Shown here: positions 34,296 through 43,479 of the stretch, piece by piece
Numbering within the stretch: position 1 is the stretch's first letter
How the letters are laid out: every line of letters begins with the position of its first letter
Source: Flavobacteriales bacterium
GTDB lineage: Bacteria > Bacteroidota > Bacteroidia > Flavobacteriales_F > PHOS-HE28
DNA: 64,000 nt
Reading direction: 5' to 3'
NCBI GenBank assembly: GCA_016719225.1
Contig: JADKAN010000003.1
Location: 1 to 64,000 of the forward strand
Made by a program: the position numbers and the translations under genes
The notes under the pieces: generated by a model
What the model was told of the DNA's origin: nothing
What the model saw: only the letters and a program-made list of their open reading frames with translations
Database searches by the model: none

Positions 34296-35539
34296 GGGTG
34301 CCGTTGGAGAAGTTCCATGCCGCGCGGGAGCGGATCAAAGGCGTGGCGCTGCACACCCCGTTGATGCGCAACACGAACCTGAGCGAGGCCACCGGTGCCG
34401 AGGTGTGGCTGAAGCGGGAGGACCTGCAACCCGTGCGCTCCTACAAACTGCGCGGCGCGTACAACAAGATCGCATCGCTCACCGCGGATGAAGTGCGCAA
34501 TGGCGTGGTGTGCGCCAGCGCGGGCAACCATGCCCAAGGTGTGGCCTTCGCGTGCAGCAAGCTGGGCATCCGAGCCACCATCTTCATGCCCGTTACCACG
34601 CCGCAGCAGAAGGTGAAGCAGGTGAAGCTCTTCGGCAAGGCGAACGCGGAAGTGGTGCTGAAAGGCGACACCTTCGATGAGGCCTTCCTGGAAGCCAGCG
34701 CGTTCAGCAAGGAACGGCAAGTGGAATTCATCCACCCCTTCGACGACGAGGAGGTGGTGTGCGGCCAAGGCACGGTGGCCCTGGAACTGTTGGCGGACGC
34801 CACTACGCCCATCGACCTCTTGTTCGTGCCCATCGGCGGCGGCGGGTTGGCGGCGGGCATCTGCTCGGTGTTCAAGGAACTGAGCCCGCAAACCAAGATC
34901 ATCGGCGTGGAACCCGCGGGCGCGGCATCGATGTGGACCTCCCTGAACGCGGGCGTGAACACCACGCTTGACCGCATCGACAAATTCGTGGACGGCGCTG
35001 CGGTGAAGCGCGTGGGCGACCTGAACTTCGCCATCTGCAAGGAAGGCCTGGACAAGGTGGTGCTGGTGCCCGAAGGCCACGTGTGCTCCACCATCCTCAA
35101 ACTCTACAACGAGGAAGCCATCGTGGTGGAACCCGCCGGCGCCTTGGCTATCGCCGCGCTGGACCTGTACAAGGAGCAAGCGCGGGGCAAGCACGTGGTA
35201 TGCATCGTAAGCGGCAGCAACAACGACATCGTGCGCACGGCGGAGATCCGGGAGCGCTCCCTGCTGCACGAAGGACTGAAGCATTACTTCATCGTCAACT
35301 TCCCGCAACGCCCCGGCGCGCTGAAGGAGTTCGTGAACACCGTGCTCGGTCCCGGCGACGACATCACCTACTTCCAGTTCTCGCAAAAGAACAACCGCGA
35401 GAGCGGCCCTGCCGTGGTGGGCATCGAACTTCAGGAACGTGAAGGCTTCGCGGCGATCGAAGGGCGGTTGAAGGACCTCCGGTTCACCTACCAATACCTC
35501 AACGACAACCCGGGGTTGTTCACGCATTTGGTGCTTTAA
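34292..35539 (+). CDS. ilvA: threonine ammonia-lyase, biosynthetic
   Basis: A 415-residue PLP enzyme that converts threonine to 2-ketobutyrate, the first committed step to isoleucine. The PLP lysine lies in VRSYKLRGAYNKIAS, the substrate loop in SAGNHAQGVAFA, and the phosphate-binding loop in PIGGGGLAAG. A short C-terminal ACT-like domain (HYFIVNFPQRPGALKEFVNT) provides regulation, likely by isoleucine. The start at 34292 matches the family and gives the ATGA overlap. It is the last gene of the ilv operon. Confidence 0.94.
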   Translation: MRVPLEKFHAARERIKGVALHTPLMRNTNLSEATGAEVWLKREDLQPVRSYKLRGAYNKIASLTADEVRNGVVCASAGNHAQGVAFACSKLGIRATIFMPVTTPQQKVKQVKLFGKANAEVVLKGDTFDEAFLEASAFSKERQVEFIHPFDDEEVVCGQGTVALELLADATTPIDLLFVPIGGGGLAAGICSVFKELSPQTKIIGVEPAGAASMWTSLNAGVNTTLDRIDKFVDGAAVKRVGDLNFAICKEGLDKVVLVPEGHVCSTILKLYNEEAIVVEPAGALAIAALDLYKEQARGKHVVCIVSGSNNDIVRTAEIRERSLLHEGLKHYFIVNFPQRPGALKEFVNTVLGPGDDITYFQFSQKNNRESGPAVVGIELQEREGFAAIEGRLKDLRFTYQYLNDNPGLFTHLVL

Positions 35540-35611
35540 CGTCCGTTTGGGCGGATGAATTTGTATCACTGGTGTTCGGGGAATTCCGGGCAGGCTTGCG
35601 TTTGCGACCCT

Positions 35612-35794
35612 GTCCCGGCTCAAAGGCCGGGACGACGGGCCGGGGTGACAGTACCGGAGCGATGAGCTGTTCGGATAACTGCGCCGGGCGCGGTTTTCCG
35701 AACAGATCATCCTGTGCATGTTGTCATGCCGGGCACCCGCCCTGAGCTGCGCGCTGCACTGAGCGAGTCGAAGGGCCGAAGGGTGACCCGGCAT
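35612..35794. repeat. cluster of three palindromes in a gene-free stretch
   Basis: The 510 bases between ilvA and the next gene hold three inverted repeats: GTCCCGGC/GCCGGGAC (35612-35633), CTGTTCGGA/TCCGAACAG (35667-35705) with an inner GCGCC/GGCGC, and ATGCCGGGCACCC/GGGTGACCCGGCAT (35726-35794). The last type is common as a dispersed intergenic repeat in related genomes. None has a T-run, so they look like repeat elements more than terminators. Confidence 0.6.
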
Positions 35795-36020
35795 CGCAAA
35801 AGCTCGCCATCCCAAATCCTTGTAAGACTATGGGACAAGTACCCATGAGAGCAATATTCTCCAGTGATATAGGCATGTTCAGAAGGTCGTTCACCTTTAT
35901 TCCGGACGCAAGTGGAGTTTATAGGTTGAATTGGTATCAACCATGCGCGAATTGGCTGCCGCCGGCCACCACGCTTGCCAACTTGTTGCGCCTCCACGGG
36001 GCGGGGACTCTCCGGGCGAA

Positions 36021-36028
36021 TACCTTTG
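36021..36028 (+). promoter_or_regulatory. -7 element upstream of the lipoprotein gene
   Basis: TACCTTTG matches TAnnTTTG and lies 22 bases before the ATG at 36051. No clear -33 partner at the usual distance. Confidence 0.4.
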
Positions 36029-36050
36029 GCGCATAACGGCGCTTCCACCA

Positions 36051-36719
36051 ATGGGAACAAAGCTTCGGTCATTGTGTACGGGCAAGGCATGTGTGCTGCT
36101 GGCCATCCTGTTCTTAGCCACGGGCTGCATCACCATAGAGGAACACTACAAATTCCACGAGGACGGGTCGGGCAGCATGGAATACGTGCTGGACATGACG
36201 GCCATGCGCGAGCTGGTAAGGTCCATGGACTTGGAGGGCAAGAACAAGCATGAGGACCAGGGTGAGTTGGACCTGGAAGCGCAAGCGCAACAGTTGAACG
36301 GGGTGGAAGGCTTGGAGCATGTGCGGTTCAAGGCGCGGAAGGATGGTTACCTGCAGCGGATCTTCTTCGATTTCAAGGACCTGGCGGCGTTGAACCGGGC
36401 ATTGAACGTATTGATGCCCGACAGTTCGGGCACGCAAACGGAATTCTTCCAATGGGAAGGAAATACCTTGGTGCGCCGCAACAACCGGCATGCCGATGAG
36501 CTGGGCGGCGATCCCGATTCCCTGGAAACGGAAGAAGTGTTGCGGAGCATGAAGTACAAATACAGCTTCAAGTTCGCCCGCGGGGTGGAAGAGGCCCGTG
36601 TTGCGGAGGGAATGAGCAAGGAAAGGCCATCCGGGAGAAAGCTCGACCTGGCCACGGACTGGTCCGTGATCAGCAAAAACCCGCAGGCGCTGGACCTGCG
36701 TATCACACTGGACAAGTAG
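36051..36719 (+). CDS. lipoprotein of unknown function
   Basis: A 222-residue protein with a lipoprotein signal (CVLLAILFLATGC) whose cysteine is followed by ITIEEHYKFHEDGSGSMEYV. The rest is mixed helix and strand with many acidic residues. Proteins with a similar opening are found across Bacteroidota as outer-membrane-anchored lipoproteins, but I do not know a function. The start at 36051 gives the signal peptide; the open frame extends upstream without similarity. The HD-domain gene begins one base after its stop, so they form an operon. Confidence 0.7.
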   Translation: MGTKLRSLCTGKACVLLAILFLATGCITIEEHYKFHEDGSGSMEYVLDMTAMRELVRSMDLEGKNKHEDQGELDLEAQAQQLNGVEGLEHVRFKARKDGYLQRIFFDFKDLAALNRALNVLMPDSSGTQTEFFQWEGNTLVRRNNRHADELGGDPDSLETEEVLRSMKYKYSFKFARGVEEARVAEGMSKERPSGRKLDLATDWSVISKNPQALDLRITLDK

Positions 36720-36720
36720 G

Positions 36721-37203
36721 ATGGAAGAACACTTGCTGGAGAACGCCATCCGCTTGGCGGCCAAAGTCCACAAAGGACAGACGGACAGGGCCCAAAAGCC
36801 CTACATACTGCACGTTATGCGTGTAATGATGCGCGGTCAGGACCTGGAGGAGCAGTTGCTCGGTGCGTTACACGATGTATTGGAACGCTCGGAGCTTACC
36901 ACAACTGAATTGGCGGCAAAAGGCTTTCCGGCAAGGGTGCTCACATCCTTGGAGCATATTTCAAGGCGGGATGGCGAGGACTATGTGACGTATATCGATC
37001 GCGTGGCAGAGGACGGCTTGGCCATGCGTGTGAAGCTGCATGACCTCAGCGACAAGATGGACATCCGGCTATTGAATGAATTGACCCAAGCCGACCTGAA
37101 GCGCTATAACCGGCAACTAGCGGCCTACCACAAGCTGCGCGTGTTGGCTGAACAAGCGCGGGCGGGGCAGCCAAGGACCATCAAGGGGAAGATCGGAGAA
37201 TAG
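36721..37203 (+). CDS. HD-domain protein, (p)ppGpp hydrolase-like
   Basis: A 160-residue cytosolic protein resembling the hydrolase half of RelA/SpoT (small alarmone hydrolase type). It begins AIRLAAKVHKGQTDRAQKPY, has HVMRV, then LLGALHDVLERSELT with the HD pair, and VKLHDLSDKMDIR, which corresponds to the usual VKLADRLHNMRT segment. These supply the metal-binding H...HD...D residues. Similar proteins are annotated as GTP pyrophosphokinases, but no synthetase domain is present. The nucleotide substrate is not established. Confidence 0.75.
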   Translation: MEEHLLENAIRLAAKVHKGQTDRAQKPYILHVMRVMMRGQDLEEQLLGALHDVLERSELTTTELAAKGFPARVLTSLEHISRRDGEDYVTYIDRVAEDGLAMRVKLHDLSDKMDIRLLNELTQADLKRYNRQLAAYHKLRVLAEQARAGQPRTIKGKIGE

Positions 37204-37289
37204 GTACCTCCGCACCGGGAGGTATAGGCTTCAGGTTCTTCGGGATACCCTTGGGCAACGACTATATTCGCGGCCCAACATCGAAAAGC

Positions 37290-39332
37290 ATGAAGTTCAT
37301 TTGGCCTGCGGCATTGCTGACCGTATCCTTATTCTATGGCTGCGGCGCACCGGCGGATAATGGGTCCAGCACGAAAAAGGTGGACACGCTCGCAACGGAT
37401 TCCTTCAAATGGGAAGCGGACCAGTTCGGCGACACGCGCGTGCTTCGCTACCAGGTCCCGGGTTGGGAACAATTGAGCCTGCAGCAGAAGACCCTCGCAT
37501 ACTACCTCACCATGGCCGGCCTCAGCGGGCGGGATATCATGTGGGATCAGAATTATAGTCGCAACCTGGAGGTCCGTAAAGCACTGGAATCCATCTTGAG
37601 GGATTACAAGGGCGTGCGCTCCGGAACCGGATGGGAGAAATTCATGTTGTACGCCAAGCAGGTATTCTTCAGCAATGGCATACACCACCACTATGGCATG
37701 GACAAATTCATGCCTGAGTTCCCACGCACGTATCTCGATAGCCTAGTGGCACAGAGCGGCGCGGCGCTTTCCAAGGAAACGGCGGACATTCTTTTCGACC
37801 CTACGCTGGACGCGAAGAAAGTGAGCCTGGACAAGGACAAGGATGTGGTGTTGGCCTCCGCCGTCAACTTTTACGGGGACGACATCAATGCCAAGGAAGT
37901 GGATGCCTTCTACGCTGCCAAGGAAGTAAAGGGCGATAGCACCCCGGTGAGCTGGGGCATCAATAGCAAGTTGGTGCGTGGTGCAGACGGAAAGCTGATG
38001 GAGCGGACATGGAAGGTGGGCGGGATGTACAGTGGCGCGCTAACGGAGATGAACAAGTGGCTTGGAAAGGCGAAGGATGTCGCGGAAAACCCGCAACAAG
38101 CCAAAGCCATCGGCCTGTTGATAGACTATTACAATACCGGCGACCTGAAGACCTGGGATGATTTCAACGTGGCGTGGGCGCAGGACACCACCAGCACGGT
38201 GGACTTCATCAATGGCTTTGTGGAAGTGTACAATGACCCCCTGGGGAAGCGTGGTTCATTCGAAAGCGTAGTGGAGGTTACCGACCCCGTTGCTACCAAG
38301 AAAATGGAGGTGATCCAGCAGCACGCCCAATGGTTCGAAGACAATTCTCCCTTGCTGGCCCAGCATAAGAAGAAGAGCGTGGTGGGCATCACCTACCGCT
38401 TCATCAACACCTGCGGCGAGGCCGGCGATGCGGCACCCAGCACTCCCATTGGCGTCAACCTGCCCAACGCGGACTGGATCCGTAAGGACGTCGGGAGCAA
38501 GAGCGTAAGCCTCGGCAACATCATCGATGCCTACGACCTCAGTTCCGGAGCTAGCTCCTTGAAAGAGTTCTGTTACGATTCCGCCGAGGTTGCCCGTGCG
38601 GAGAAATACGGCTCGGTCGCGGGTAAAGTGCATACGGCCTTGCATGAAGTGATCGGCCATGCCAGCGGCCAGATCGAGCCCGGCGTTGCTGGTACCGATG
38701 TTACGTTGAAGACCTATGCCAGCACCTTGGAAGAAGGCCGCGCGGATCTGGTGGCACTCTATTACATGATGGACCCCAAACTGGTGGAGTGGGGTGTAAT
38801 GCCTACGCTGGACGCCGGCAAAGCTGAATACGACAGTTACATCCGCAACGGGTTGATGGTGCAAATGCGGCGTTTGAAGTTGGGCAACCAAGTGGAGGAG
38901 TCCCACATGCGCAACCGCCAATGGGTAAGTGCTTGGGCGTTTGAAAAAGGCCAGCCGGACAGCGTGATCGTCAAGGTGGTACGCGATGGCAAGACCTACT
39001 TCCACATCCGTGATTATGATAAACTGCGCACCATTTTCGGCGAACTGCTACGCGAAGTACAGCGCATCAAGAGCCAAGGCGATTACACGGCCGGGCACGA
39101 TCTGGTGGAGAACTACGGCGTGAAAGTGGATGCAGCCCTGCATGCCGAAGTGCTGAAGCGCGCGGAGAATATCAAGACCGCCCCATATTCCGGCTTCATC
39201 CAGCCTCGGCTGGTGGCGGTACAGGATGCCAATGGCAAGATCACGGACGTGAAAGTGGAATACCCGGATGATTTCATCCAGCAAATGCTGGAGTACGGGG
39301 AAAAGTTCAGCTTCCTGCCTATCAAGAATTGA
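37290..39332 (+). CDS. dipeptidyl-peptidase III-like metallopeptidase (M49), lipoprotein
   Basis: A 680-residue protein with a lipoprotein signal (FIWPAALLTVSLFYGCG). The zinc site HEVIGH starts at His452, and the second motif EEGRADLVALYYM starts near Glu481, matching the HExxGH and EExRAE/D motifs of M49 peptidases. Length fits the family. It should release dipeptides from peptide N-termini, acting at the periplasmic or outer-membrane face rather than in the cytosol as eukaryotic DPP III does. The start at 37290 is preferred because it gives the signal; TATATTCG at 37263-37270 is a fair -7 element. Confidence 0.9.
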   Translation: MKFIWPAALLTVSLFYGCGAPADNGSSTKKVDTLATDSFKWEADQFGDTRVLRYQVPGWEQLSLQQKTLAYYLTMAGLSGRDIMWDQNYSRNLEVRKALESILRDYKGVRSGTGWEKFMLYAKQVFFSNGIHHHYGMDKFMPEFPRTYLDSLVAQSGAALSKETADILFDPTLDAKKVSLDKDKDVVLASAVNFYGDDINAKEVDAFYAAKEVKGDSTPVSWGINSKLVRGADGKLMERTWKVGGMYSGALTEMNKWLGKAKDVAENPQQAKAIGLLIDYYNTGDLKTWDDFNVAWAQDTTSTVDFINGFVEVYNDPLGKRGSFESVVEVTDPVATKKMEVIQQHAQWFEDNSPLLAQHKKKSVVGITYRFINTCGEAGDAAPSTPIGVNLPNADWIRKDVGSKSVSLGNIIDAYDLSSGASSLKEFCYDSAEVARAEKYGSVAGKVHTALHEVIGHASGQIEPGVAGTDVTLKTYASTLEEGRADLVALYYMMDPKLVEWGVMPTLDAGKAEYDSYIRNGLMVQMRRLKLGNQVEESHMRNRQWVSAWAFEKGQPDSVIVKVVRDGKTYFHIRDYDKLRTIFGELLREVQRIKSQGDYTAGHDLVENYGVKVDAALHAEVLKRAENIKTAPYSGFIQPRLVAVQDANGKITDVKVEYPDDFIQQMLEYGEKFSFLPIKN

Positions 39333-39343
39333 TCGGAGGGGCC

Positions 39344-39373
39344 TTGTCGCGGACGCGTTCACGACTATATTTG
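39344..39373 (+). promoter_or_regulatory. promoter of tRNA-Leu
   Basis: TTG at 39344-39346 and TATATTTG at 39366-39373 are 19 bases apart and match the Bacteroidota promoter. The mature tRNA starts 27 bases downstream. Confidence 0.6.
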
Positions 39374-39400
39374 CGGCCCCTTGGAAAAATCAGAACTCCT

Positions 39401-39484
39401 ACCGGAGTGGCGGAATTGGTAGACGCGCACGTTTCAGGGGCGTGTGACCGTAAGGTTGTAAGGGTTCGAGTCCCTTCTTCGGTA
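39401..39484 (+). tRNA. tRNA-Leu (anticodon CAG)
   Basis: An 84-base cloverleaf with acceptor arms ACCGGAG/CTTCGGT, D arm with AATTGGTAGA, anticodon stem CACGT/GCGTG around TTCAGGG (anticodon CAG, reading CUG), a long variable arm typical of class II tRNAs, and T arm AGGGTTCGAGTCCCT. Discriminator A; CCA is not encoded. A strong hairpin follows directly. Confidence 0.95.
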
Positions 39485-39486
39485 CA

Positions 39487-39518
39487 AGTAAAAGCGGCGA
39501 GAGCCGCTTTTACTATTT
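39487..39518 (+). terminator. terminator of the tRNA-Leu transcript
   Basis: AGTAAAAGCGGC and GCCGCTTTTACT form a perfect 12-bp stem with a GAGA loop, starting three bases after the tRNA. The right arm supplies the T-run. Confidence 0.8.
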
Positions 39519-39798
39519 AGCGGTGTAGGAGAGAGAGCAGCTGCGCTTGCCGAAGCACTTGGTGATAGTAGCAGCCGATCGTGTTGCTTGGTTTGCAGCT
39601 TTACCTACACGGCCTTCCGGTAAATGGAACTTGAACAGGCCTATCTACAGTAGATCGGGGCTATTGCCAACCTCGCTTTGGGCCTGCACTTCACCGCACA
39701 ACCGCCTAGGAACAGAAAATGCCATACAGGATGAAGCTTAGTGTAATGGGCTGGAAGGAAACCGGATCCCCCTTTGGAGAACCGCAAACCGGCCGTGC
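39519..39798. other. gene-free stretch, nothing recognised
   Basis: The roughly 280 bases between the tRNA terminator and the stop of the LysM frame show no gene, repeat or RNA structure that I recognise. Confidence 0.5.
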
Positions 39799-40050
39799 CT
39801 AATGGTAGCGCAAACGCTGCCCAACGCGCAATGCGCTGCGGCTGCCCATACCGTTCATTTTCCGCAAGCTGTTGACCGGTACCCCGGTGCGTTTGGAAAT
39901 ACCATAGAGCGTGTCACCGCTACGGACTTTCCAAACTTTATGGCTTGCGGCTGAGGAACTGGCCAAAGGAACGGGACGGCGGTTGTTCTCCGGAGTGAGC
40001 ACCAAACTGGTGGCCAGCAAGGTGCCTGTTTCATGATCGAAGACCGTCAA
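39799..40050 (-). pseudogene. LysM domain, probably the detached C-terminus of the M23 peptidase
   Basis: This 83-residue frame contains one LysM repeat (KVWKVRSGDTLYGISKRTGV, ending ALRVGQRLRYH) that binds peptidoglycan. It has no signal peptide, and its only upstream start is a TTG overlapping the TGA of the M23 frame. In related bacteria M23 peptidases often continue straight into LysM, and the sequence PIDP-LTVFDHETG joins smoothly if one base in the CCCCTTT run is removed. So it is most likely one gene split by an indel. Confidence 0.65.
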
Positions 40051-40697
40051 AGGGGATCGATAGGGACACCGCGGTAGCGGGTTTCGAAATGCAAATGGCT
40101 ACCGGTGGAACGGCCGGTGGATCCGCCCAAGCCGAGCTCGGTGCCAGCTTGCACCACGTCCCCTACTTCCACCAACCGCTTGCTCATATGACCATATAAG
40201 GTCTCGAGGCCATTGGTGTGACGCACCACCACCACGTTGCCAAAGTCTTTATGGTAGCGCGAAATACGCACCATGCCTGGGAATGCGCAATAAACGGGGT
40301 CGCCCACTTCGACCTTCAGGTCAGTACCATAATGGTTGTGGCCGTGGCGCGGACCGAAGGGTGAGGTGATCCGTCCGCAGACCGGCATATAGTGATCGTG
40401 CGCGCTGCGGCTCAGCTCCAGGTCCACTGTGTCCTTGATGTCACTCCGTTTGAAGATGTCGTCCGTGTCCCAATCGCGATAAGCCAGGTATGCAGGAATA
40501 CGGGCAATGCTATCTTCTTCGGACCATACATCCGAAAAGGTAGCATCGTCCGCCAAGGCGCCTTCGCCTTCGCCCAAATAGGATTCATTGCTTTCAGGAC
40601 CACCCAAGGACGTGGTATCCGTTTGCGCCATTGCGCTCTGTCCCCCGGCCAATAGCCAAGCCAGAAATAGTGTGTGAAGGGTTGCTTTGCCGAACAT
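40047..40697 (-). CDS. M23 peptidoglycan endopeptidase, secreted
   Basis: 216 residues with a signal peptide (ATLHTLFLAWLLAGGQSAMA). The LytM/M23 catalytic domain has RITSPFGPRHGHNHYGTDLK (the HxxxD zinc motif), LETLYGHMSK and GSHLHFETRY (HxH). It would cut peptide cross-links in the cell wall. The start at 40697 gives the signal; the open frame continues upstream without similarity. The frame ends at RGVPIDPL, where homologues go on, and the LysM frame overlaps it by four bases. If the indel is real, the enzyme lacks its wall-binding module. Confidence 0.85.
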   Translation of the reverse strand: MFGKATLHTLFLAWLLAGGQSAMAQTDTTSLGGPESNESYLGEGEGALADDATFSDVWSEEDSIARIPAYLAYRDWDTDDIFKRSDIKDTVDLELSRSAHDHYMPVCGRITSPFGPRHGHNHYGTDLKVEVGDPVYCAFPGMVRISRYHKDFGNVVVVRHTNGLETLYGHMSKRLVEVGDVVQAGTELGLGGSTGRSTGSHLHFETRYRGVPIDPL

Positions 40698-40869
40698 GGT
40701 CCGCAAAACTATCCGCTTAGCCTTAAGGTTGCCTGAAGCAATCACAAGAGTTGTTAGCGCGCTTTTCCATGGTTCCATAATAAGGCTTCAACGTAGGTCA
40801 TCCATTTTCGTTCAAATAATCCGTGTGGCCGGATCACAGCCACCATCTTTGTGGGCTATTCTCCTTTCT

Positions 40870-42534
40870 ATGTCCTTCCGTCCACTGGTCTTCTTGTTTC
40901 CCCTCCTCGCAATATTCGGTTGCACTGCACCAGATGTGCCACCCGCCGATGATGTCCTTGGTGTTGACAGCGCGCGCATGGATCCCCGTGTGCGGCCCGG
41001 AGCCTACAAGTCCGTGAAACTTACCACGGACCTCCAAGCACTGTCCGATCAGGATAGTCGTATGCTTCCGCTTTTCATCCAAGCGGCGCAAGTGATGGAC
41101 AGTATTTTTTGGCAAGAAGCCTGGGGAGCTTCCGATAGCATCCCCGTAAGCCACCCTGATCCGGACATGCGGAAATTCTTCGCTATCAATTACGGACCGT
41201 GGGACCGCTTGGCCGGAGACCTGCCCTTCATGGACGGTGTGGGTCCAAAGCCGAAAGGTGCCAGGTTCTATCCTTCCGATCTAGGTGCAGAGGAATTCAC
41301 TGCTTGGAACGATGATTCAAAAAGCAGCCACTACACCATGATACGCCGTGACGCGACCGGCAAGCTCATCTCCGTGCCGTACCACACTTACTTCTCCGGG
41401 CAGATCGAACGTGCCGCGGAATTATTGGACCGGGCGGCGGCCATCGCCACCGATGCTGGCCAACGCAAATACCTGTTGGCAAGGGCCGTGGCTTTGCGTA
41501 CGGACAACTATGGCCCGAGCGACCTGGCTTGGTTGGAAATGAAGAGAGATCGGGTGGATATCATTATCGGACCCACCGAAACGTATGAGGATAAGTTGTA
41601 TGGTTATAAGGCTGCGCATGAAGCCTACGTAGTGGTGAAGGACACTGCTTGGAGCAGGAAGTTGGAGCGCTTCGCCAAATTGCTACCGGGCCTTCAGCGT
41701 GGGCTTCCCGTGCCTGCTGCTTACAAGCGAGAGACCCCCGGAAGTGACGCCCAGCTTGGCGCGTACGATGTGGTGTACTATGCCGGGGACTGCAACGCGG
41801 GCAGCAAGACGATCGCGGTGAATCTACCCAACGATGAGGGGATCCAATTGCGGAAGGGAACGCGGAGACTGCAGTTGAAGAACGCCATGCAAGCAAAGTT
41901 CGACGCCATACTGGTGCCGATAGCTAAGAAGCTTGTCGCGGCGGACCAGCGCAAGCACATCACGTTCGACGCATTCTTCCAGAACGTTATGTTCCACGAA
42001 GTGGCTCATGGGTTGGGGATCAAGAACACGATCAACGGAAAGGGGAAAGTCCGCGATGCCCTGCGCGAGGAAGCGGGTGCATTGGAGGAGGGCAAGGCGG
42101 ACGTACTTGGACTTTACATGGTGGAGCAGCTCCGCGCAAAAGGAGAGATCACGGACGGAGAGGTGATGGACAACTACGTCACCTTCATGGCCGGGGTGTT
42201 CCGTTCCGTCCGCTTCGGTACCAGCAGCGCGCACGGTAGGGCGAATATGCTACGGTTCAACTATTTCATGCAGGCCGGGGCGTTCCAGCGCGATAGTATA
42301 ACAAGCACTTACAGCGTTGATCCTGAAAAAATGCGCATGGCCATTGAGGACCTCAGCGCATTGATCTTGCAGCTTCAGGGCGATGGGGACCTCGAAAAAT
42401 TGCGTGACCTCATGAAGGAACAAGGAGTGGTCGGCGCGGAGCTTAAGCAGGACCTTGACCGCCTGAGATCGGCGCGTATCCCGGTGGACGTTGTTTTCCG
42501 CCAAGGCATGGACGAACTCTCGGTAGTACGTTGA
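40870..42534 (+). CDS. M49-type (DPP III-like) zinc hydrolase, lipoprotein
   Basis: A 554-residue protein with a lipoprotein signal (RPLVFLFPLLAIFGC). The zinc motif HEVAHG starts at His376, and LEEGKADVLGLYMVEQL gives the second, glutamate-containing motif. TYEDKLYGYKAAHEAYVVVK and YAGDCNAGSKTIAVNLPNDE are further hallmarks of this group, distantly related to DPP III but with HExxH instead of HExxGH. It is divergent from the M23 gene and separated by the tRNA region from the first M49 gene. Substrate unknown. The promoter region has CATCTTTG but no convincing -7 box. Confidence 0.82.
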   Translation: MSFRPLVFLFPLLAIFGCTAPDVPPADDVLGVDSARMDPRVRPGAYKSVKLTTDLQALSDQDSRMLPLFIQAAQVMDSIFWQEAWGASDSIPVSHPDPDMRKFFAINYGPWDRLAGDLPFMDGVGPKPKGARFYPSDLGAEEFTAWNDDSKSSHYTMIRRDATGKLISVPYHTYFSGQIERAAELLDRAAAIATDAGQRKYLLARAVALRTDNYGPSDLAWLEMKRDRVDIIIGPTETYEDKLYGYKAAHEAYVVVKDTAWSRKLERFAKLLPGLQRGLPVPAAYKRETPGSDAQLGAYDVVYYAGDCNAGSKTIAVNLPNDEGIQLRKGTRRLQLKNAMQAKFDAILVPIAKKLVAADQRKHITFDAFFQNVMFHEVAHGLGIKNTINGKGKVRDALREEAGALEEGKADVLGLYMVEQLRAKGEITDGEVMDNYVTFMAGVFRSVRFGTSSAHGRANMLRFNYFMQAGAFQRDSITSTYSVDPEKMRMAIEDLSALILQLQGDGDLEKLRDLMKEQGVVGAELKQDLDRLRSARIPVDVVFRQGMDELSVVR

Positions 42535-42547
42535 AGGCTGCCGTGAG

Positions 42548-43474
42548 ATGGAAGGACCGAACACGGTGAAGGACGGAGAAGCCGGAAAACCCACATTAGT
42601 GCAGCGCGCGGTGAACGTACTGGTGGCCTTGGTCATCGCACTGCCTGCCTCACTAGCGTTATGGCCCTTTGTACCCGTGCTTGGACTTCCGCCGGTGGCC
42701 GGGATCGGGTTGGAACGGCTTTTTGTTTTCCTCATCGTGCTTTCCGCTATCCTTTTGTTGATGCGGCGTTGGCCGGTCCCCTTCTACGGCGCGGTGGTGC
42801 TGGCGCTTGCGGTGGTCACCATCTTCGCCTTTTTGGGGCGCTATGGGCTCAAGGATGTTTTTACTGACTATGGCCAGATGCTGGGCAACCTGCGTGAAAG
42901 CACCGAAGCCCTTCCGAAAGTCAAAGAGCTGCGTCCTTTCAAGCGTGCCGAGGAAGTACGCGCGGCCATCAATTATACCGACCCGGTCGTACGGTCATTC
43001 GCCGTGCGGGCAGCGACCACTTGGTTCACCGAAGAGGCAGAGCAGGAGCCGGACTTCACATTGGTGCAATGCTTCTCCATCTTCAAAGTGATCAACAACG
43101 GTTGGGTTTACGTGAGCGATCCCATGGACGACGAGTACTTCGCCAAGGCGAGTGAGAGTGTGGGCCTGTTGGCGGGTGATTGCGACGACCACGCCGTACT
43201 GATGGCGGCGAGTATCAAGGCCATCGGGGGGAGTGTTCGGCTCGTTCGCACCACCCAGCACATCTATCCGGAGCTGAATGTCGGCAATGCCGAAGGAATG
43301 AAGCGCGCAGCATTCTTGATCCGCCGGGTCCTATTCCCCGAGCAGGCGCGACACGCTGCCCTCTACTTCCACACTGATGCGGACGGCAATCACTGGATCA
43401 ATCTCGACTATACGCGCCATTATCCGGGCGGGGAAGTGATGGACGAGAAGATCGTAGGGATCTTGCACGTGTAA
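42548..43474 (+). CDS. membrane protein with transglutaminase-like domain
   Basis: A 308-residue protein with about three N-terminal membrane helices (VLVALVIALPASLALW, LFVFLIVLSAILLLM, AVVLALAVVTIFAFL) and a C-terminal transglutaminase-like fold. Cysteine lies in LLAGDCDDHAVLMAA, and histidine in ADGNHWINLDYT with an aspartate nearby, the expected Cys-His-Asp arrangement. Such proteins may act as peptidases or cross-linking enzymes in the envelope; the function is not established. It starts 13 bases after the M49 gene and may share its transcript. Confidence 0.75.
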   Translation: MEGPNTVKDGEAGKPTLVQRAVNVLVALVIALPASLALWPFVPVLGLPPVAGIGLERLFVFLIVLSAILLLMRRWPVPFYGAVVLALAVVTIFAFLGRYGLKDVFTDYGQMLGNLRESTEALPKVKELRPFKRAEEVRAAINYTDPVVRSFAVRAATTWFTEEAEQEPDFTLVQCFSIFKVINNGWVYVSDPMDDEYFAKASESVGLLAGDCDDHAVLMAASIKAIGGSVRLVRTTQHIYPELNVGNAEGMKRAAFLIRRVLFPEQARHAALYFHTDADGNHWINLDYTRHYPGGEVMDEKIVGILHV

Positions 43475-43479
43475 GCCAC

